DNA of 64,000 nt from positions 1,116,001 to 1,180,000 of the forward strand of contig NC_037317.1 in NCBI RefSeq assembly GCF_000143535.2, written 5' to 3'. The translations under genes and the position numbers were made by a program. Positions 48,031-61,900 of this stretch are shown here, piece after piece (the first letter of the stretch is position 1; each line of letters opens with the position of its first letter). The notes beneath the pieces are model-generated. The model had not been told where the DNA came from, did not search any database, and was given only the letters and a program-made list of their open reading frames with translations. Origin of the DNA: Botrytis cinerea B05.10 (Eukaryota; Ascomycota; Leotiomycetes; Helotiales; Sclerotiniaceae).

Positions 48031-48394
48031 AGAGACATTACATATCGTCACTTGAAAAGATCCAGCCTGAGATTTAGATGCTCGCTCACCCACCTGCAAC
48101 CTATCACCATCTCTCACCTTTTGCCAAAGAGGCAAATATTGGAGAAGATCCAATCATCAAACCATCTGGGCACGCTGGGCACAAGCAAGTAATAATAGCA
48201 AGTACATGGATAGACAGGAATCGACTTAACTTTATTGTTATTTTGGGTCGAAGCGCCCTCCTATCAATTCGTCATAATGCAAATGAGAGCAAAGCAAGCA
48301 CGCAAGTAAGCAGGCAAGTTAAAATTTGACTACCCACTTGCTGGGAGTCCTCCTCCTCGTCGGCCTCTTATATTACTCGAGTATCAAGTTGCGG

Positions 48395-48477
48395 TTGCTA
48401 TTGCTGCTACTGGTATTGGTATTGCTATTGGTATTGGTATTGCTATTGCTACTGCTATTGCTACTACTGCTACTGCC
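48395..48477. repeat. TTGCTA/TTGGTA triplet-hexamer microsatellite
   Basis: A long interrupted array of ATTG-C/G-T and CTA/CTG units. It would encode Leu or Ser/Asn runs, but its frames lack other coding features. Confidence 0.85.
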
Positions 48478-48753
48478 GCCACCACCAACTCCCTTCTCCT
48501 TCTCCTTCTCCTTCTCCACCTCCACCTCCTCCACCACCCGTAAATAAAAAAAATCCAAGACTGGCCAACTCGCTACACGCTCGGGGGAAAGGTTTACATC
48601 GATCTACTTATCTACACTTTGCTAGCAGTCTATACTTATCACGACTGCTACGCCTATCACCATACATCATATCATTCATACACTCTTACATCTATCTATC
48701 CCATTCACTTCTTCACCTCCTACCGACTATCTCTTTCCTCTTCCCTCTCACCT

Positions 48754-48800
48754 CTTCCCTCTCACCCACCACCCACCACCCACCACCCACCACCCACCTC
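48754..48800. repeat. CCCACCA heptamer repeat in C-rich leader
   Basis: Repeated CCCACCA units lie in the strongly C-rich segment before the kinase start. Confidence 0.8.
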
Positions 48801-48939
48801 CACTCAAATCCACTCACAATCAACTCCACCAACCCAGCTAATAAATGCCAATACCAAATATCAATACCAGTACCCTTTGACCATCTACCATCCACACCCA
48901 TTTCCAATCCGAATCCTCTCCCCTTCTCCATCAACAAGA

Positions 48940-49010
48940 GCAGTCAGTCAGTCACTCAGCCCGTCAATCCGTCAGTCCGTCAGTCCGTCAGTCAGTCCGT
49001 CAATCCGCTG
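48940..49010. repeat. (GTCA/GTCC) tetranucleotide array
   Basis: A mixture of CAGT and CCGT tetramers extends for about 70 bp, ending 100 bp before the kinase ATG. Confidence 0.8.
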
Positions 49011-49109
49011 CAGAACAATTCACCAATACACACCACCCACCCAATACACACACCACCCATTCCACACTAACCCACCATCTAACCACCACCACCAACCCAC
49101 AACCGAATA

Positions 49110-51194
<2,085 letters not shown>

Positions 51195-52266
51195 GAACTA
51201 GCGATATTCGAGAATGATAGAGTGTAAGGATTCCTTTCTCATGAAACTCAGGCGCAGATGATTGGGGTGGGTTGGGTGATGGGTCATCTGTTGGTGGTCA
51301 TCTTATGGGATTGGATTCACGCAATTAAAGTCTAGGGTGTGGACGGGATGGGGCGGTGCCATTTGTCATGCATGTAGTATGGTATCACGAACCACGACTT
51401 TTTTTTTTTTTCACATATTGGTATGAATGAGTAGTGAGATATGAAATGAGATGATGGAGAATGACGATGGGAATGGGAAAGGATGCTATGGTATGTTTGT
51501 CTGTATGGATGGATGGATGGATGGATGGATGGATGGTGTTGGTTGGGAAAGGGAGAACGAATGGATTACTAGGAGGAATGGAAAAGGAAATTTATGTGAA
51601 GGAAATGGTTATCGTGTCTTGATACTGTCTCTAGATACTATTGATACGTGATGATGATCGATCGATCGGTTTGAGAGTGGAGTGGAGAATATCTTATTGG
51701 GTTGTGGTGGGATAGTTGATTGGTAGGTAGGTAGTAGGTATAAGGCAGTAGGTAGAAAAATATATGGGACGATTTATAGATGGTTATATATATATGTCTT
51801 TGGGCGAGAATGGGATGTGATGTGATTATTCGAATGTGTGAGCTTGTGTATGCAGGTGCTTTACAATACGTAGTAACATGCAGCATGTAACATGTGGTTC
51901 GAGCTCCAGAGAGTAGGAAGCAGGTAGACTAGCTGTTATGTATAGTATACGTATACATATACGCTGAAAAGTGAAATGATATCTATCATAAGCTAGCATT
52001 CCACTACTTCGTTCATGACTCCCAACTCCTTGACTCCTGTGCTGGCTGCTATTGTGGTATCTAGGTAGGATGATGTAAAGATCCTGCTTCATGTATTACC
52101 ACCCATCCACCCATGCATGCATGCATGGATTCTGACCTCTTTCCTTGCCTTGCCTTTCCTTTCCCTTCCCATCCAGCGTGCCTGCCTAGGTACCTATCAC
52201 AAAAATATCAAGAAACTATTCCAAGCCATATCTAATCTCGCTACCCCTGATTGCCCAAGTAGAACA
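51195..52266. other. Convergent intergenic region, SRPK / BRL1
   Basis: This holds the 3' flanks of both genes, with a GGAT tetranucleotide run at 51505-51536 and a poly-T tract at about 51400-51411. No gene is seen. Confidence 0.6.
51505..51536. repeat. (GGAT)n microsatellite
   Basis: Seven to eight copies of GGAT lie downstream of the kinase gene. Confidence 0.9.
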
Positions 52267-53771
52267 CTATTCCAAATATCTCCTATCCCCCTTACTCGGA
52301 CTTCTCCCCTTACTCCTCCCGCGGTTCTTACTCGGACTCCTCTCGATGGTTTTAAATTCCATCTCTCGCTCTCTGTTTCCAAAAGTGCTTCGCTGGAACA
52401 ATGCTCTTTGAGCAGTTCCTGCTCCGGTAGGCCAGGGCTCATACGGACCGAAATGTGATTGGGGAGTTTGGGGAATTCCCCAGGGATTTGGTTGGCCGAA
52501 ATAGTTGGGGTGTTGGGGGAGATGTTGCTGAGGATGGGATTGGGGTTCGGGGTGAAAGATGGGGGGTTTGGATCGGAACATTCCAAAGGCCATGTTGTTG
52601 ACGGCGATGGAGAGGGTGAAGATCAGGGCTACAAAGATCTAGAGGTCGATGTTAGTTTGTGGATAGAAAGGGGATGGGGGAATGTAGGAAGGAGTAAACG
52701 TACCATGGCTTTATAGCTGATAGGCTGGATGAAACTATCCAAAATCTCTGCGAATGTTTTCGCACTGATTCTAGCTCTTCCGACAGCATTGGGGTCCATA
52801 GACATGCAAGCATCCCAGTTGTTACAAACAGTTTCCAAAGCAGGTAATCTCATGCTTGGTTCACATTTGTTTTCTGTGTATTGTTTTGCGCAATTGGCCA
52901 TCTCCGATAGAACTTCCGCGGTGGCTTTTTGAGATGCTTGGTCAACGTCGCTTCGGATTGTAGTCCAGAATGTGTAAACCCCAAACATTATTAGTCCGAC
53001 GACAAAAGTATTGAGCGTTAATTGAGCGTAGTAGGAGAGAATGTTAGGAAGATTGGGTCGCGACTCGATACCAGATAGGAAGGAGGAGAACCAGCCTGGG
53101 TTGTTGCCCGCTTGCCTTCCTTCAGTCGATCGACTATTTGGTCTTGAGTCTCCCGACTCACTCTCTGATTCCGAAGCCGATCCCTTCCTATGATGTCGCA
53201 CTATTCCCATCGTTTCATCTTCTCGTTCATCCCGATGTTGACGCTTTCGCTTTTTAGCTATAGGTTGGCCTCCCAATTTCATTCTGCGCAAATCACTACG
53301 AGCGCCAGGACTAGTTCCTTTGTAATTTGTGCCATATTTGCCAAATAGCGGTTTGCGTGAAGAAGCATTTGATGAAAAGGCCGTCATGGTTTTGCTGGAG
53401 GTTTTGGGAATCTCAGGTGTATCCTCTGCGTCGGCAGTTTCGCCGGGTGAAGATTCGATTCCCGAAGCTTCGGAGTATATATCTGAATTATATGGTTTGC
53501 GGGGTGTTGTGAATGCTGGATTTCGAAATGCTGGAGCTGGCGTAGAATTCTGTGCTAGGAAAGAATTGGTCGGTTTGGCAGAATCTAATTGCCTTATTAG
53601 TACGCATGTAACTTTTTGTTCGACGGTACGAAAGTGAAGATACTCACTGTTGTCAAGCTGTAAAGGTTTGAATTGTAGAAAGGGTGATTTTGGGTCCATA
53701 GGGCCACCTTTCTCTTGCCATTCAAAGTCCATAGGACCTTCGCCCGTCCTTCTTGAAGTGTTACTCCACAT
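52267..53771 (-). CDS. BRL1: Brl1/Brr6-type nuclear envelope protein
   Basis: This integral protein of the nuclear envelope/ER is needed in yeasts for nuclear pore assembly and lipid homeostasis. It has 458 residues from exons 53771-53648, 53584-52704 and 52638-52267. The N-terminal half is disordered and basic (KKRKRQHRDERED). The Brl1/Brr6 domain begins at PNILSYYAQLTLNTFVVGLIMFGVY, the first membrane helix. The lumenal part carries four Cys (ANCAKQYTENKC, TVCNNWDAC) as in the family. A second helix is completed across the last splice (YKAM joined to IFVALIFTLSIAVNN). A Pro/His-rich tail then passes to a basic end. It is divergent from SPN1 with 403 bp between starts. Whether it is the Brl1 or Brr6 type cannot be settled, since filamentous fungi usually have one gene. 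Confidence 0.92.
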
Positions 53772-54174
53772 TGTATTATTTCTTTGCTAGCTGATAGCAA
53801 AATTTGGAGCTCAAACGTGAAGATCTGGGGAAGTGAGATGATACGGCATTTAGAAAATCCAAAGTAAACAAAGAATCGGCGCTCCTGAGGCAACCAAGAT
53901 TTTTCCGATTCAACACTAACCTTAACATCCACTAGCTGGATTTGACAAAGCTTCAATCCATATACAACTTCAGCTTGGTACAACGCGAGTTGCGACGAAA
54001 CATTTAATATAATTTCTTCGCATCTGTCCAATTCTACAACAACCACTACAACTCAAGATCGATACCATATCGACAATCGACTTCTGATTGACGCGCGGAC
54101 AACATTTTGAAACAATTCAACGTCGAATAGATAATACCACAAGCTTCCTTTGTCCTTTTTCACAATCTGCAAAT
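53772..54174. promoter_or_regulatory. Bidirectional promoter region BRL1 / SPN1
   Basis: Two divergent genes have start codons only 403 bp apart, so this stretch must carry both promoters and leaders. The right end is CA-rich, as expected for the SPN1 leader. I cannot assign individual factor sites. Confidence 0.6.
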
Positions 54175-55658
54175 ATGTCGGATTCCGACCTCGATTCAAA
54201 GCCTACCACGCCCCTTCCAGAAGCTGGAAATGATGCTGGAGATCCAAACAGACCCATTTCACAAGAACGGGACACACCAGAACCTCCTGTGGCCAACCCA
54301 GATCTCGACATGGATGATTTAGATAACGCAGAGGACGGCGGCGCTGGATCCGATAATGAATCAGATCTTTCTGATGTCGATGAAGCCAATTTTGATGATT
54401 TCGATGCAAGTAAAGTTGCTTTGGATGAGAGACCCATGGTTGGTATCGATGAGGATATTGCGAAGACGTTGAAGGCCAGTAAGCGCAAGCGTGCGGAAGG
54501 TGAAGCAAAGAAGCCAAAGGAAGGAAAGCGAGATAAAAAGAAGAGGCCGCGCAGAGACTCGGATGAGGATCCCGATGGAATGGAGATTGATGGAAAGAGA
54601 ATCAGAAAGCCCAAGAGAGTTGAGGGTGAGGGGAAGGATAGGGATAGAACCAAGGAGCGAAGAAAGGCAACACCAGAACCAGAAAATGATGAAAATCTTA
54701 CGCCGGATGAGAGGAGACGTAGAGCTTTGGATAAGGCTATGGATGCTGCGCTTAAGAACCCAAACAAGAGAAGAAGAAAGAAGGATGAAGTGGTATGTAC
54801 ATGTTTTCTATTCTGAGAGATATAGGATCTAACTTTGTGGCAGGATTTGGAAGAAGCTTTCGATGATGAAATTGCAGCGTTGAAGCTTCGAATGGAAGAA
54901 GCATGTCAAGCCGATAATGCTGCTCGAGATGCCAATTTACCCGCAACTAGAAAACTTGAAATGTTACCAGAAGTCGTCGCTCTTCTCAACAGAAACACCA
55001 TTCAACATTCCATCGTCGACCCCGACACCAACTTCCTACAGTCCGTCAAATTTTTCTTGGAACCATTAAACGATGGAAGTCTTCCAGCATACAACATTCA
55101 ACGTGATCTCTTCCAAGCACTGGCGCGTTTACCGATTGAGAAGGAAGCACTTCTTAGCAGTGGGATTGGTAAGGTTGTTCTATATTACACGAAGAGCAAG
55201 AGACCAGAAATTCAAATCAAGAGAATTGCTGAAAGATTACTGGGAGAATGGTCACGACCAATTTTGAAGCGAAGTGACGATTATAAGAAGCGTAAGGTCG
55301 CGACAAAGGAATATGATTTCCAGTATGTATATTCAATTCAACACATGTTGTTTCTACTAATATCCTCTTCAGAGCCGCACAACTTGCAATCCGTCCCTCC
55401 GGCTCTCAATCTTCGCAAATGCCTTCCTCCCAAAGAACACAACTCACGGCCCGTGATATCGAGCGTCAACGTCTTCTCGCACCAAAAGTCATTAGCAACA
55501 GAGCTAGAATGGAAACTTCAAATACCAGTTATTCGATCGCTCCTAGAAGTAACTTCGATCCAAGTAGAGGGTTGGATCCATCTTCCAGGCCTATTGGTGC
55601 GGGTGGTGTAGACGCCTTTAGAAAGATGACGGCGAAACAAGGGAAGAAGAGATCATAA
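54175..55658 (+). CDS. SPN1: Transcription elongation factor Spn1/Iws1
   Basis: This is a partner of histone chaperone Spt6 and RNA polymerase II in elongation, chromatin and mRNA export, 460 residues. Exons 54175-54792, 54844-55322 and 55373-55658 join in frame with two 50-nt introns. The N-terminal 200 residues are acidic, then a Lys/Arg-rich disordered arm (SDVDEANFDDFDASK, KRKRAEGEAKK). The conserved TFIIS N-terminal-like helical domain runs from LEEAFDDEIAALKLRMEEAC to RLLGEWSRPILKRSDDYKK (about 207-350), including LPIEKEALLSSGIGKVVLYYTK. The conserved C-terminal segment ends PIGAGGVDAFRKMTAK. All of the family core is intact. Confidence 0.96.
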
Positions 55659-57566
55659 GGCTGACTGTGCAGCTATGGCGATCGTGCGATCGAGAGGACT
55701 TGTATTATTGAATGAAGGGAGAAAGGAAGGTATGCAAGGCGTTTGTAACTTCGTCGGAATGCTAACATAAAGGACGTTTCATGGGTATCATAGGAAGGAA
55801 TAAAGAAAGAACGAAAGAAAGATAATCATGCATACGCGGCGTATACTAGGTAGTCATCTAAATCAAGTCAATTCGGATCACAAAATTGAGAACTTCAATG
55901 TATCCATCCATCTCCTAGCGCATGTACTTGAACTTTTGTTTCTTTGTTTCCCGAGTGCGAATTGGAAAGTCGATTCGAGAATCAGATGATCCTCAGGAGA
56001 TACTCACATATACACCCAGTAAACGAAGCCGGGTCCGAGAACATATTGAAGATGATGACTGACACAAGCGAGGTCGTTGTTTCATCACAATAGATGGATG
56101 GATGAAGGATAGAAATTACAACGTCTCATCGCATCGCATTGCATCGCATCAAAGCTCATCTAATATTGCAGTACCTCAATCTTAATAATGTAACGAACGG
56201 AACTAGTTCCTCGTCTGTACCATTGCTTGAGCCCCCTTTTCATACCGCAAACTTCGTATAGAATGGGCCTCGTTTCTTGGATGGAATGTATCTACTGAAT
56301 TTTTATTCACATAGGCGAAGTCCGTCTTACGAAAAGTGAAGAGCTGAAGGTTGGAAAAATGAGGGGATTTTGAATAACGTGATTCGGATGCGAGAGATCC
56401 GAAAGTTACCTATGGCGGTGTTGGGAGGTGCATTCCGTAGTTTTCCGAAAAATGGTTACGGGCGTAGTGGGTCATTGGATCTAGTAGAAGTTCTTTGTGC
56501 TTGACATTCGTGTGTCTGGCTATTGGTGCTTGGATCTTGGGTTGGCTATTCCGCGGTTTTAGTGCCGGTATTTGCTTTCGGCTTTTTGGGCTTGCGTCCT
56601 TGTCTTACTGACATGATTGGTGAGAGGGTGGCGTTGAAGTTGCAGGTTGGAGAAGAAGTACTCGAGTCGCGGATGTGCGGATCTGCGGATCACTTGGATT
56701 AGTGAACTAATACTGCGCGGGTCGGGCCAGTCCTTGAGCTAGGCAGAGATAGGGCAGAGATGGGTGACATGTATGTCGGTAGCTACTAGCGGAGTCATGG
56801 ATGGTAGTATGTCATGGTGAGATGTAGCTAGTCTGTGTATATGTGGGAGCATGGACAAGTGGATGCTAGTATTAGGGGATTGTGAATAGCGGTCTGTTCT
56901 TTTGAAAGAGGTTATTGACCTTTAGATGAGCCCTTGGATATCTTTGCATACTGTTCGTTCCAGTGTTCGGAGCGGAGAAATCTTAAGGGGAGATGAGTAT
57001 CTCGGCTTTGCTAGGGGATTCGGAGGATTCAAAGGAAGCATGATTTAGAATAGACGCTAAAGACAATGAGCTCGGCCTGATGTCTGGTAAAAGGTCTAAA
57101 TCCTCATTTCTAGCACTAAACTATTCATTGTCGTATCAGCTCAAGTTAGTCATTGACAAGAGCACAGTATCACCATTTGAATAGAGTAGACCAAATCACA
57201 AAAGTTGTAGATGAGGAGAGAGAAAATGTGCTTAAGAATCTAATTCAGATTTGATTTTGATTTTTCTTCATCAAAATTTCCAGCGAGCAAACCACTGTAC
57301 TGAACTTTCTGAAAATTTTGTAGAAATTTCCGGGTATCCTTTTGCTGTTCCGCTAAATCCATTCATTCCTTGCCTTTCCTTTTCCATCATTGTTCCACGA
57401 ATAACGCCTGTTCCAAAGTGTCATGAAAATTTTCGATTTTTTTCTGGAAAAATCCGCTCCAAACACCATTTGTTCTTTTTACAATTCTTCCTCCCTTAAA
57501 GTTTTCATTACCTCCTCTGACTTCAACATTCGTAGCACTCGTAATTCACGAGCCCCACACTAGTGT
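55659..57566. other. Intergenic between SPN1 and bHLH gene
   Basis: A 1.9-kb convergent spacer. A short CATCGCATCGCATTGCATCG run lies at about 56128-56150. No supported gene. Confidence 0.6.
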
Positions 57567-58984
57567 TCATGATCCATATCTTCCTCTTTGCATCCCGTTG
57601 GTTTGTTGCGGCGCCCCATTTTGGGACTGACTGGACATGACTAACATTTCGAAAGCTTCAATGCGGGATTTAAGAGCTGCGTTTTCTTTTTGGAGGTATT
57701 TGTTGCGTTTTTCGAGATGGTTGATGTATTCTGTTGCTTTAGATAAGACAGTTGCCTGTTAAATTCATTAGATTCGAAGTTTTACCAAATTGGATGTCTG
57801 AAAGAACATACCTTATTTAACTTATGTGCTGGAGTTAGACCTTGTAAATCTTCCTCCTCGTCATCCCCATTAATATGATCATCGCCGTCTTCCTGTCCCC
57901 TCGAACATTTCCTGGTCATTACTCTCAAACTAGGTACGCTGTCCCTTAATAGAGCAATTTTATCATTCAAGTTCGTTCGGTATCGCTTCTCGATCATGTT
58001 ATGGGCGGTCTTCTTGATGGGTGGGTGACGGGCGGGCACCTCATCTTCACCGTCGGAATTCGAATCTGAAGAACAAGCTGATGATTTGCGTTTCAAATTA
58101 TTAGAATGATTTGAATTTGACATTGACTGGCGTGTGGGTCTGGAGATTGGAGAATGCGATGGCGAACTTCTGGAAGAGGTAGGAGAAGTGGGATATGCAG
58201 AGGTATTTTGAGCTTGTTGAGGCATAGCAATAGCGCGAAGTTGAAGTTCTTCTTGAGGAGTAAGAGTGCGGTTATAAAGTATAGATTGCTGCTGCTGAAG
58301 ATTGGGGATGGTTTGTGCGCGACGGAGGTTGATATTTGAGTTCATTTGGGGTCGTGCCCAGGATAGAGGGGTGGAGTATAAACCATCCCTAGATGGAATA
58401 TCGATAATTGGTGAATTCATGAGATTGCTTGGTGTGGGCTGGAATAGTTGTTCTCCCGCGTCGACTAAATTGTCGTCACCAAACACTGCTGCTTCGTCGA
58501 TACTGGAAAGATTGCGGGAAAGCTCGAGACCGCTCATATTAGGCGAGAGGGGCTCAACTTTGAGTTCTGGGAAGAAATCTGAGGTGGGTGATAAGGCTGC
58601 TTCAGTTGGATCGTCCCAACGCATCCAATCCTCGAAGGTACCGAAGTCAAATGCTTGGCCTGTGGATGATTTGCGGTTGGTATTCTGGAATGATTCTTCT
58701 TTGGGGAGTATATATGAAGGCTTGGAAAAAATCGGGTTGGATGAGGTTGGTGATGGAAGAATGGAGTCACAAGAGTCTGAGTTATTGACAAGTGCAGGCT
58801 CACTATCCCAGGTAAATGGGGAAGTGCTCTGCTAAAAGAACCAGCTGTCAGTCAATGCTCCAGTGGGGTGATTGTTGGAGGGGAGAAGATGAATAGAGGG
58901 CAATTGCAAAAGGTGGAATTTATCCACATGACATATCCGAAAGACCCGGATAACTTGAAGAAGTTCTTGCTTCGTAGCCATCAT
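57567..58984 (-). CDS. SREBP-like bHLH transcription factor (SrbB-like)
   Basis: This is a bHLH regulator of the fungal SREBP class. The basic helix [17 protein letters not shown] carries the Tyr that marks SREBPs and allows binding to SRE as well as E-box DNA. Supported exons are 58831-57812 (acidic, Ser-rich activation-like region, then basic helix, helix 1 and loop) and 57755-57567 (helix 2 and leucine zipper [21 protein letters not shown], tail GMQRGRYGS). No membrane segments follow, unlike SrbA, so it resembles the membrane-free SrbB type, which acts with SrbA in hypoxia and sterol control. The first exon is uncertain: ATGs at 58984 and 58981 open a frame that could splice to 58831, but no strong donor is visible. 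An acidic, Asn/Ser-rich loop of about 30 residues is inserted in the HLH. Confidence 0.82.
58863..58872 (-). promoter_or_regulatory. Consensus SRE-1 element in the bHLH gene
   Basis: The minus strand reads ATCACCCCAC, identical to the classic sterol regulatory element. It lies about 30 bp upstream of the main coding exon of an SREBP-like gene, in its presumed first intron or 5' region. This suggests autoregulation or control by a paralogous SREBP. Confidence 0.55.
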
Positions 58985-61900
58985 TGGCTTCGTGTTGTTC
59001 TTAGTTTTAAAGAGACAGTATACTACTTACTTCAGTTTGCTGCCGTGACAATGAGAAGTAATCGACGGCAGGCTTCTGGCAAATCACACTTGCCATTGGG
59101 GAGATTGATGATACCAGTTTGATTTTGAAGTAAGTCGAAGCTTACACCTTGATAGATATTATAGTTGAGCTGGAGCTCTGAAGGAATATATCGGAGGCTA
59201 TGTTGTTGAGAGAATGCCGAGGTTGTTAACACAAAGCCCGACAAAGGAAGTGATTGTGAGTAAGGTATCTGATACTATGGTTGATGTAAAGGATTATCCT
59301 TGAATTGAAGTAACGTGTTCGATTTGTTGATATTTTGATATCTTTATGATCTGGTTGTGGCGTAGAAATGACGGTTGTATTTGGGGTATGGTCCTTTAAA
59401 TAGAATGGTAGAGGGGGTGAATCCTCACAATTTTGATATAAAATTTGAAAAGTATCAATGACCATGTGGTAACAAGACGTTTCCAAACTTTCAAGCCTCA
59501 GTACCGGTTCATCTTCGTTATCATACGAGTATCACGATTTGTATGATGTGATGTTAGAATGAATTGTGGAGATCGAAGCCGAATCCAGACTTTATTTTTG
59601 CTCACTGAACATAGGCGGGGGACTCCGGCAACATTGAAAGGTAAAAGAATGTAAGAAATAATTTGAGAAGCAACAGAGAAACAACTGGGCACTGCTAGAA
59701 CTAATGTATTGGACGAGCAAAGGCAATTAGATGGAAATAAAAGGAAACACTTTGTGGAATTAGATGAAAAAGAATAGAATAGAATGGCAAGCCTAATATT
59801 GAACATACAGTAGTACCAGAATAGTAATAGGTAGAAATGCATCCAAGGTTTCATACAGCATCAACGTGATTCGATAGGAAATCTGCATTTATGCATCAAT
59901 ATCAAGCTTCCCAAGCTCCTAAGCAAGCACAAGAATGAATCAATCAACAAATTGGGCAATTCATGGTTGAGTTGCTTGGATATTTCGGAATTAGATGTAC
60001 GCATACAATCCATTACTTACCGGACCCCAATCCCGTATGAATATTTCTAATTCCGTAAAGCTCCCCGAATGTCATCGAGATCCCAAAATGGAGCCGTGTC
60101 TATGACTTTGTGTGTGGTTTGCATAGAAGAGCAAACAGTTGATTGGCTAATTGAAAAGGTTGTATACCCTGGGTATGAAGTTATGAGGGCAAGGCACATG
60201 CCTTCGGCTTCTCTTTTGGTGAGAATCAATGGATATTCCTTGGGTTAGAGACATTATCGAACTCGAAATGTGTTAGGATGTAAGTTTTCAAATGCTATAA
60301 CTGACGAGAATTTCATATAATGGGCTGATTTTTTGAAAGTTTTCATGCACGTTCCTCAATGTCCCATCGAAACTTACCCAACCAACCAAGCCTTATAAAC
60401 CACCCATGCATACTTAAAACTAGGAAGAAGTAATAAAGAACTGGAATGGCTGTTTCTAAACCAACCAATTTAATCCAAATTAGTTTACTTATGTAACCCA
60501 AATCCCCGTCGATAGAACGGAGCGAGCCGGATCAGCCTTAATTAACTTTTCCGGGTGTTTATTAATGGTCATTTCTATCCTTATAGCCCTTACGGACGTT
60601 GAATGCCGCTTCCACATGTAAAAAGTGTGTGTACATTGTACAGAGTTTCACCAATCACCTTCATTCTATATATGGTCACCACATCAATAAGTTGCTAATA
60701 AGAGTAGCATTGCATCAAAACAGCGTTGATTCGAAAAAGCGGGAAACTTTTGAAGATCCCCAGGAGTACAAGGGTACGCAGGGAGAACTTCCGGACTGTA
60801 CAAAATCCCCGACGTATATTGACAGATGTTAACGTCATCCCTTGCTCAATATGTATATCTTGCCTACACCTCCAAGATTTCAGGAACGAAAGAACGGTTT
60901 TCATCGACGATGATAGTTAGCTATCAAATCACACAGCAATACAGCGTGGCATGTATTTGATATTTGAATTTATGTTAGGGGGTTGAACACTTTCAATGGC
61001 AATCCTTCCTTGAAAGGTCGCTTGTGCAGAATCGTGCATGTTTTTCAGGGTTCAATAGGCTCTCATCTAAACCATTCTGGTAACCATATGCGCATCCGGA
61101 AGTTGCTTTCAAGCTTTCCGTTATTGAATCTGTTTTTTTCTAGACATTCCGTTCGTTTCTAGTTTCCTTTTCTCCGAGCACTGAAGTGCATATGCTCTTG
61201 AGGTGTGGAGGAGATATTGCGATGACCACAAGTGTGTTTGTTGTTTTCACTCCGAATTCCAAGATTTTGTTCAATCTTCATGAAATAGTATTGACACTCA
61301 TACAATTCGCTACATAGTACCTACCGTCTACGGATAGTTCATCGAGTTGATGAGATCACTACATACCATAGCTGCCCACTGCCTACGCTGTGCTCTTGTC
61401 GTCTTGCTGTGCGAGGACCCCGAGAGCGTTTGCTTGTTACCCCGCATTTTGTCAAACCATCATCGCAATAGATTCACCCCTTATCTTGCTGGAAGAATCC
61501 CAAATCAATGGTCCTGCTCCAACGGTTAATTACATTATCTGAGCCTACTTTTTCACCACGGATACCTGCACGACCCTTGTTGGACAAAAGTGCCTCTTCG
61601 TACTACACTTCTCTCTGAATAACTAATCATGGGACTATCAAAATCAGGTCAATGCTGTAAGCCTCATCATCCTTCAGCCTTCTCATGCATTGTTATGTCG
61701 GAAACGTAGTACTGCAATGTCACAAGGAGCTCAAACATGGACTTTTTGATATAAACGTCATGGACTTTTTACTTCGCAGTTCATTTCTTCCTTAGTATGC
61801 AAATTTCTGCGTTGCTGAGGGACAATATTGAACTAATGTACAAACAATCAGTGGTTATGCCGCGAAACCCCGACATACTAGATGCGTTAGGCAGTGTTTC

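Larger units (their letters stand above)
45488..49109. other. 3.6-kb intergenic region, leader of SRPK gene on the right
   Basis: The left half contains a TTCGAATCG triple repeat, a GATGC run at about 46360-46379 and a 24-T run. The right half is pyrimidine- and CA-rich with several microsatellites, consistent with a long promoter and 5' UTR of the kinase gene. No supported coding exon was found. Confidence 0.6.

Noticed and set aside
48326..48558. Leu-rich or Asn/Ser-rich frames over the triplet array
   Set aside because: They are only translations of a microsatellite, with no other coding signal.
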